This document shows, one piece after another, positions 13,960 to 18,201 of a stretch of 18,201 nucleotides of DNA. How positions within the stretch are numbered: the stretch's first letter is position 1; each line of letters starts with the position of its first letter. The notes beneath the pieces are model-generated. The model worked only from the letters and a program-made list of their open reading frames with translations, made no database searches and was not told the origin of the DNA. Origin of the DNA: Deltaproteobacteria bacterium. GTDB lineage: Bacteria > Bdellovibrionota > UBA1018. Made by a program: the position numbers and the translations under genes. The stretch lies in NCBI GenBank assembly GCA_013286765.1, contig JABDFB010000043.1:1-18201 (forward strand), in the 5' to 3' direction.

Positions 13960-13995
13960 AAGGCCCTGAATAAAATCAGGGCTTTTTTCTTTTTT
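13960..13995 (+). terminator. Intrinsic terminator after the hit-like gene
   Basis: gccctga (13963-13969) and tcagggc (13976-13982) form a 7-bp GC-rich stem around the loop ataaaa, extendable by A:T and G:T pairs. Six T residues follow directly (13983-13988), then a second T-rich run to 13995. It is the only convincing intrinsic terminator seen in the window and separates the pilus/hit region from the transporter operon. Confidence 0.93.
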
Positions 13996-14018
13996 GGGGT
14001 TCATTCCATAGAGAAGCG

Positions 14019-15254
14019 ATGATAAATTCTCCGACTATGTTGGAAGTCCGTGGCCTGGGGAAGTCTTATGGAACAGTGGATGCGGTTAAAGATGTGAATC
14101 TAACCGTTCGCGATGGAGAATTTTTTTCGCTCCTAGGACCCAGTGGGTGTGGCAAAACTACATTGCTTCGTATGTTGAGTGGAATCGAAGATCCGACCTC
14201 GGGTGAAATCTATCACGATGGTTTGCGTATTGATAACTTGCCTGCTAATCAGAGGCACTTCAATATGGTCTTTCAGCGCTATGCATTATTTCCCCATTTG
14301 AGTGTCCGTGACAATATTGCCTTTGGTCTGAAGATGAAAAAAACGCCTGCGACTGAGGTTAAGACCCGAGTTGAGGAGGCTCTTGCCCTGGTTCAAATGG
14401 AAACATTTGGGACAAGGAATATAGCGACTCTGTCCGGAGGTCAGCAGCAGAGAATTGCTTTAGCTCGTGCTTTAGTGAATCGACCTAGGATATTGCTTTT
14501 AGATGAGCCACTATCGGCGTTGGATCTTAAACTGAGACAGCAGATGCAGGTAGAGCTCTTGGCTCTTCAGCGGAGGCTTAAACACACTTTTATTTTTGTA
14601 ACGCACGATCAAGAAGAGGCGCTCACGCTTTCCGACAGGGTAGCTGTGATGCATGCAGGGGTGGTCGAGCAGGTGGGGACTCCTCAGGAAATTTACGAAT
14701 ATCCAAAGACTCCATTTGTAGCTCAATTTATCGGTTCTATTAATACTATAGAGGGGCAGGTCAGTGAGATTCGACCTGACGCCGTCGCGGTTCTGACAAA
14801 AGCAACAAAGAGGCCGATCTGGGTAAAGCCTGCGCGGGATGGATCGCGACCTTTACCCATTGTCAGTGTTGGAGCTCGAGTAAAGATTCTAATCCGGCCG
14901 GAAAAGATCAAAACGTTGAAGTCATTGCCCGGTCCTGAGCAAAACGGGATCGAAGGAACATTAGGTGAAGTTCTCTATCAAGGGGCCGTAACCCAAGTGC
15001 ATGTGAAACTTCGAGATGTTTCACACTTAGCATTGATTGCAAGCCAGCCGAATACGGCAGTAACTGCACGTAAGACTTTTAACCAAGGGGATAAGGTGGT
15101 GGTAGCCTGGTTCCCTGAAGATAGTATTCTAATGGGAATGGAAGGCGCCCTTCCTGTAGCCACGGCATCGAATAGCGCTGCAGGTACGACACCTACAACA
15201 GGAACTGTCGAAACGCAAACTTCTAACGGAGATAACGTTGGCAAGACTCATTAA
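14019..15254 (+). CDS. potA: ABC importer ATP-binding protein, PotA type (spermidine/putrescine family)
   Basis: This ATPase powers uptake through the two permeases encoded next. Its 411 residues contain Walker A GPSGCGKTT (40-48), Q-loop FQRYALFPHL (85-94), signature LSGGQQQR (138-145), Walker B ILLLDEP (158-164) and the switch His (VTHDQEE, H196). A regulatory TOBE-like region covers about 240-375. The C terminus (about 380-411) is a Thr/Ser/Ala/Asn-rich tail that is unusual for the family, which normally ends near 370-380. The ATG at 14019 follows GAGAAG closely; an ATG at 14037 would lose six residues. The gene starts only 24 bases after the terminator T-run, leaving little room for its own promoter. 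Substrate prediction relies on the PotB/PotC-like partners; polyamine is likely but other organic cations or anions are possible. Confidence 0.85.
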   Translation: MINSPTMLEVRGLGKSYGTVDAVKDVNLTVRDGEFFSLLGPSGCGKTTLLRMLSGIEDPTSGEIYHDGLRIDNLPANQRHFNMVFQRYALFPHLSVRDNIAFGLKMKKTPATEVKTRVEEALALVQMETFGTRNIATLSGGQQQRIALARALVNRPRILLLDEPLSALDLKLRQQMQVELLALQRRLKHTFIFVTHDQEEALTLSDRVAVMHAGVVEQVGTPQEIYEYPKTPFVAQFIGSINTIEGQVSEIRPDAVAVLTKATKRPIWVKPARDGSRPLPIVSVGARVKILIRPEKIKTLKSLPGPEQNGIEGTLGEVLYQGAVTQVHVKLRDVSHLALIASQPNTAVTARKTFNQGDKVVVAWFPEDSILMGMEGALPVATASNSAAGTTPTTGTVETQTSNGDNVGKTH

Positions 15255-16095
15255 AAGCGTTTTGAAGAAACCTCCATTGCTAGTTCTGCCCGCTTTGGGT
15301 TGGTTTTTATGGTTCTTGTTAATTCCTATAGGAATTGTAATCGTTTATAGCTTTTCGACGAAGGGTACCTACGGCGGAGTCATTTTTCAGTTTACACTTC
15401 ATAATTATATTCGCGCGTCAGATTGGATCTATCTTCGAATTTTATGGAATAGTCTAGTGCTTGCAACCCTGACGGCGGTCAGTTGTTTAGTTATTGGATA
15501 TCCAATGGCCCTCATCATGGCAACTGCAGGACCTAGAATTCGTTCGCTTCTTATGATTCTTGTAGTGACTCCATTTTGGACCAATTTGGTTGTCCGGACT
15601 TATGCTACCAAAATTCTATTTGGTGATTATGGACCGATTAATGAGATGGCCCTGAGACTAGGCATTATTCGGGAGCCGATTGCTTTTGTGAATAGTGATT
15701 TTTTGGTTTGGCTCGGTATGGTCACCAACTACTTGCCCTTCATGATTCTTCCACTCTATGTAGCTCTGGAAAAGTTTGATTTTTCGCTGTTAGAAGCTGC
15801 AAGAGATCTGGGGGCTTCATCGTGGAATGTCTTTTGGAAAGTTCTAGTCCCTCTGACAAAAACCGGCATCTTGACAGGAACTATTTTTGTCTTTACCCCA
15901 GCCTTAGGCGAGTTCGTCATTCCGGATCTGCTAGGTGGAGCGAAAACCATGTTGATCGGTAACTTAGTAACGGAACAATTCTTAAAGACACGGGACTGGC
16001 CATTTGGCTCAGCATTATCTTTGCTGTTGATTGTTATTGTGATGATCAGTTTATTAATTTATTTGCGGGTAGAGACTGCGGAGCAAAAAAGGTAA
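15238..16095 (+). CDS. potB: ABC importer permease, PotB type
   Basis: This is one of two inner-membrane permease subunits of the importer. The 285 residues show about six hydrophobic segments (starting near 13, 68, 100, 155, 208 and 257). The cytoplasmic EAA loop, which docks on the ATPase, reads LEAARDLGASSWNVFWKVLV (185-204), with the Gly at the expected place. The stretch VVTPFWTNLVVRTYA is characteristic of PotB. The start is a TTG at 15238 with GGAG six bases upstream, inside the end of potA (17-base overlap), so translation should be coupled to potA. The protein length is normal for PotB. Confidence 0.87.
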   Translation: MARLIKSVLKKPPLLVLPALGWFLWFLLIPIGIVIVYSFSTKGTYGGVIFQFTLHNYIRASDWIYLRILWNSLVLATLTAVSCLVIGYPMALIMATAGPRIRSLLMILVVTPFWTNLVVRTYATKILFGDYGPINEMALRLGIIREPIAFVNSDFLVWLGMVTNYLPFMILPLYVALEKFDFSLLEAARDLGASSWNVFWKVLVPLTKTGILTGTIFVFTPALGEFVIPDLLGGAKTMLIGNLVTEQFLKTRDWPFGSALSLLLIVIVMISLLIYLRVETAEQKR

Positions 16096-16110
16096 TTTCA
16101 AAGGTGTAAA

Positions 16111-16908
16111 ATGGCGCTAAAGATTCAAACACGTCCTACTCACCTGGTTACGAAAGCTATCGCTGTTTTTGGCTTCTTAGTTCTCTATATTCCGCTTGTA
16201 ACTATGGTCGTGTATTCATTTCTGGGGCATCGACAAGGATTTGGCACACCTCAAGAATGGACTCTAGAATGGTATCAAAAACTCCTTTCTAACGACGTCG
16301 TCTGGGGAGCTTTCAACGTCAGTTGCATTGTTGCTGGTTGGAATATGCTCGGCGCCACAATTCTTGGAACAGCTGCCGCTTTTGCAATTACCCGCAGTCA
16401 GTTTCCAGGGCGAAAATTATTCGACGCACTTACCTACGTTCCATTGATTATGCCCGAAATTGTGATGGGCCTTTCGCTCTTGATCTGGTTTGTAATCCTT
16501 CGAATGACTCTCGGACTTTATTCCATTATCATTGCGCACATCACATTTAGCGTATCCTACGTCATCATTACTGTAAAAGGTCGGCTTCAGGAAAGCGACG
16601 AGTCTTTGACCGAAGCAGCAAGAGATTTAGGAGCAACAGGGTGGCAGACGTTTTGGCATGTCACCTTGCCACTCATTTGGCCCAGTATCCTATCAGGGGC
16701 TCTGATGGCATTTACTCTTTCGTTCGATGATTTTCTTATTACCTTTTTTACCGCGGGAGTAGGCTCAGATACACTGCCGCTAAAGATATATTCGATGATC
16801 AAATTTGGAGTAACGCCAGAGATCAATGCTCTATCGACGATTATGCTGGGTGCGACATTTCTTTTGGTTTCGTATTTCTTTAAATCGGCACAGCATTCAA
16901 GGCGGTAA
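16111..16908 (+). CDS. potC: ABC importer permease, PotC type
   Basis: This is the second permease subunit, 265 residues long, with six predicted membrane segments. The EAA loop is TEAARDLGATGWQTFWHVTL (167-186), and it contains PotC-like stretches such as YVPLIMPEIVMGLSLL and LSFDDFLITFF. AAGGTG lies four bases before the ATG, 15 bases after the potB stop. The gene that normally completes this system, potD for the periplasmic binding protein, does not follow; the next gene is on the opposite strand only 11 bases away. The binding protein must be encoded elsewhere if the importer works as the family does. Confidence 0.87.
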   Translation: MALKIQTRPTHLVTKAIAVFGFLVLYIPLVTMVVYSFLGHRQGFGTPQEWTLEWYQKLLSNDVVWGAFNVSCIVAGWNMLGATILGTAAAFAITRSQFPGRKLFDALTYVPLIMPEIVMGLSLLIWFVILRMTLGLYSIIIAHITFSVSYVIITVKGRLQESDESLTEAARDLGATGWQTFWHVTLPLIWPSILSGALMAFTLSFDDFLITFFTAGVGSDTLPLKIYSMIKFGVTPEINALSTIMLGATFLLVSYFFKSAQHSRR

Positions 16909-16919
16909 TAGAGGGTCAC

Positions 16920-18134
16920 CTATTTTTCGACAAAATTTAGATCCTTCGAAAACGTTTCCGCCAAAAAGCGGCGCGAGAACATCGCACAACTGATCACTAC
17001 GAACTGAATCAGGGCCAGGCTCTCGATCAATCCCAGATGAGTTTTGAGCGTAGTCAGTGCTAAAGAGCACGGTACAACCAGTACTCGAACTAAATTTGGC
17101 ACTGAAGTAGCCACTGTGGCTCGAAGATTAGTACCGAATTGTTCTGCCGTTACCATCATAAAAATGGCCCAATAACCGGCGCCGATACCAAGCAATGCGC
17201 AAACAGAGTAGAACGTCATTTGCTCGGCTGATCGAAGACAAAGAAAGACAACCGAAAAGAAAGCAGTAAGCAAGAGGTGGATTAGAACGGCTCTTCTTCG
17301 GCTGCGCAAATACTGACTGAGTAGACTGCTGAGAATGTCTCCGAGTCCAAAACCAATATTAAAGAATAAAATCGATCTTCCAGCAGAAATTGGACCTGCG
17401 ATATTTAACGCCTGAGCAATCTCAGGAGAAAGAGCCATAAATAATCCAATTGTAATCCAAATCGGTGTGCCTATAAAAATACATTGAAGATACTTCGAAA
17501 GGAGTTCCGGGGATCCTAATAGCATTTTGAGACTACCGCGCTGGATTGTGGCAGATGTGGCCTTCACACGTGAAAAAATCTCGGATTCGCTAAGGCTCAC
17601 GCGCAGTCCGAGCAAAAGAAACCCCATGAATCCACCGACGATATAAGAAGTCCTCCATGAAAACAGATCGCCTATCAGGCCACTCGTTATGGCTCCGAGT
17701 GCCCCAGTCGCAGCGACGATCATGCCACCATATCCTCGTTTATTTTTAGGAAGCAGCTCGCTCACCAAAGTCACGCCAATCCCAAATTCCCCACCGAGCC
17801 CTATTCCAGCCAGAAAACGGCAGATAGAATAACTCGTGATGTCCGTCACAAAAGCATTCGCAATGTTTGCACAGGAATAGAGGAGAATAGATCCGAACAA
17901 GACGGAGACTCTGCCCTTCTTGTCTCCCAAAGTTCCCCAGAATAGTCCGCCGATTAATAGCCCCACTAATTGTATATTTAAGAGGTAAATTCCCACAGAA
18001 GTGATTTCACTCGGTGACAGGGAAAAAGACTGCAGACTTTTCACACGAACTACGTTAAACAGAACTAAATCATAAACGTCGACAAAGTAACCGAGTGCGG
18101 AAACGGCGATCGCAAACCAAATATTTCTTTTCAT
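16920..18134 (-). CDS. Major facilitator superfamily transporter (metabolite:H+ symporter-like)
   Basis: This 404-residue secondary transporter has about twelve membrane segments. The first helix contains GYFVDVYDLVLFN. The loop between helices 2 and 3 carries MFS motif A (GTLGDKKGR, 67-75), and helix 4 plus its loop contain RFLAGIGLGGEFGIG and ELLPKNKRG. These features resemble the sugar/metabolite:H+ symporter branch, which moves organic acids, amino-acid derivatives or osmolytes with protons. The substrate cannot be named from sequence alone. It converges on potC with an 11-base gap and no visible terminator between them. Upstream on the - strand, TTGACT (18181-18176) could be a -35, but the expected -10 is poor, so the promoter is unsettled. 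Confidence 0.85.
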   Translation of the reverse strand: MKRNIWFAIAVSALGYFVDVYDLVLFNVVRVKSLQSFSLSPSEITSVGIYLLNIQLVGLLIGGLFWGTLGDKKGRVSVLFGSILLYSCANIANAFVTDITSYSICRFLAGIGLGGEFGIGVTLVSELLPKNKRGYGGMIVAATGALGAITSGLIGDLFSWRTSYIVGGFMGFLLLGLRVSLSESEIFSRVKATSATIQRGSLKMLLGSPELLSKYLQCIFIGTPIWITIGLFMALSPEIAQALNIAGPISAGRSILFFNIGFGLGDILSSLLSQYLRSRRRAVLIHLLLTAFFSVVFLCLRSAEQMTFYSVCALLGIGAGYWAIFMMVTAEQFGTNLRATVATSVPNLVRVLVVPCSLALTTLKTHLGLIESLALIQFVVISCAMFSRRFLAETFSKDLNFVEK

Positions 18135-18201
18135 ATAAATTCTTTGTTACACTAAGTAGAGGATATCGTGCGCAGAGTCAAAACAAATCAAACGCAAATA
18201 A

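Noticed and set aside
16896..16935. Possible shared terminator between potC and the MFS gene
   Set aside because: No inverted repeat with a T-run was found in the 11-base gap or its immediate flanks.
1..18201. CRISPR arrays, tRNA or rRNA genes, transposases, attachment sites
   Set aside because: No regularly spaced repeats, cloverleaf-like or ribosomal sequences, transposase motifs or paired terminal repeats were seen.

Overview
The window reads as part of the chromosome of a Bdellovibrionota (Bdellovibrio-like) bacterium with moderate GC. A complete-looking Tad/Flp (type IVb) pilus operon is followed directly by a secreted YD-repeat protein and then a small secreted protein. That is the arrangement of the Bdellovibrio 'hit' (host-interaction) locus, where bd0109 (YD-repeat) and bd0108 lie beside type IVb pilus genes. 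This taxonomic and locus assignment rests on gene content and order, not on a database match.

Region 1 (1-3246, + strand): the tail of a helical, TPR-like protein; a 748-residue protein with two FHA domains, one membrane segment and TPR-like repeats; and a PP2C-type Ser/Thr phosphatase. These genes overlap by four bases each and look like a phospho-signalling module attached to the pilus locus. No kinase is in the window.

Region 2 (3247-11300, + strand): a consensus-like sigma70 promoter, a possible short leader ORF with a hairpin over the ribosome binding site, and then the pilus genes. In order these are two Flp pilins, the CpaA prepilin peptidase, a third pilin-like protein, two TadE/TadF-like pseudopilins, CpaB, the CpaC secretin, a single-chain CpaE-CpaF fusion (ATPase TadZ plus motor TadA), and one TadB-type platform protein. 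Most genes overlap or nearly touch. No tadC, tadG or cpaD is visible.

Region 3 (11301-13995, + strand): the hit-like pair. An extended -10 promoter and a 122-base imperfect palindrome precede the YD-repeat gene. The second gene encodes a 154-residue exported protein with a CxxC motif, and carries in-frame short direct repeats reminiscent of those behind the well-known bd0108 deletion. A strong intrinsic terminator closes the region.

Region 4 (14019-18134): a potABC-type ABC importer operon (ATPase plus two permeases, no substrate-binding protein) on the + strand, converging on an MFS transporter on the - strand.

As a working model, Flp pilins are processed by CpaA and assembled by TadB and the CpaE-CpaF motor through the CpaC secretin. 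FHA/PP2C signalling and the YD/hit-like pair may tune pilus activity, which in Bdellovibrio is tied to the switch between predatory and prey-independent growth.
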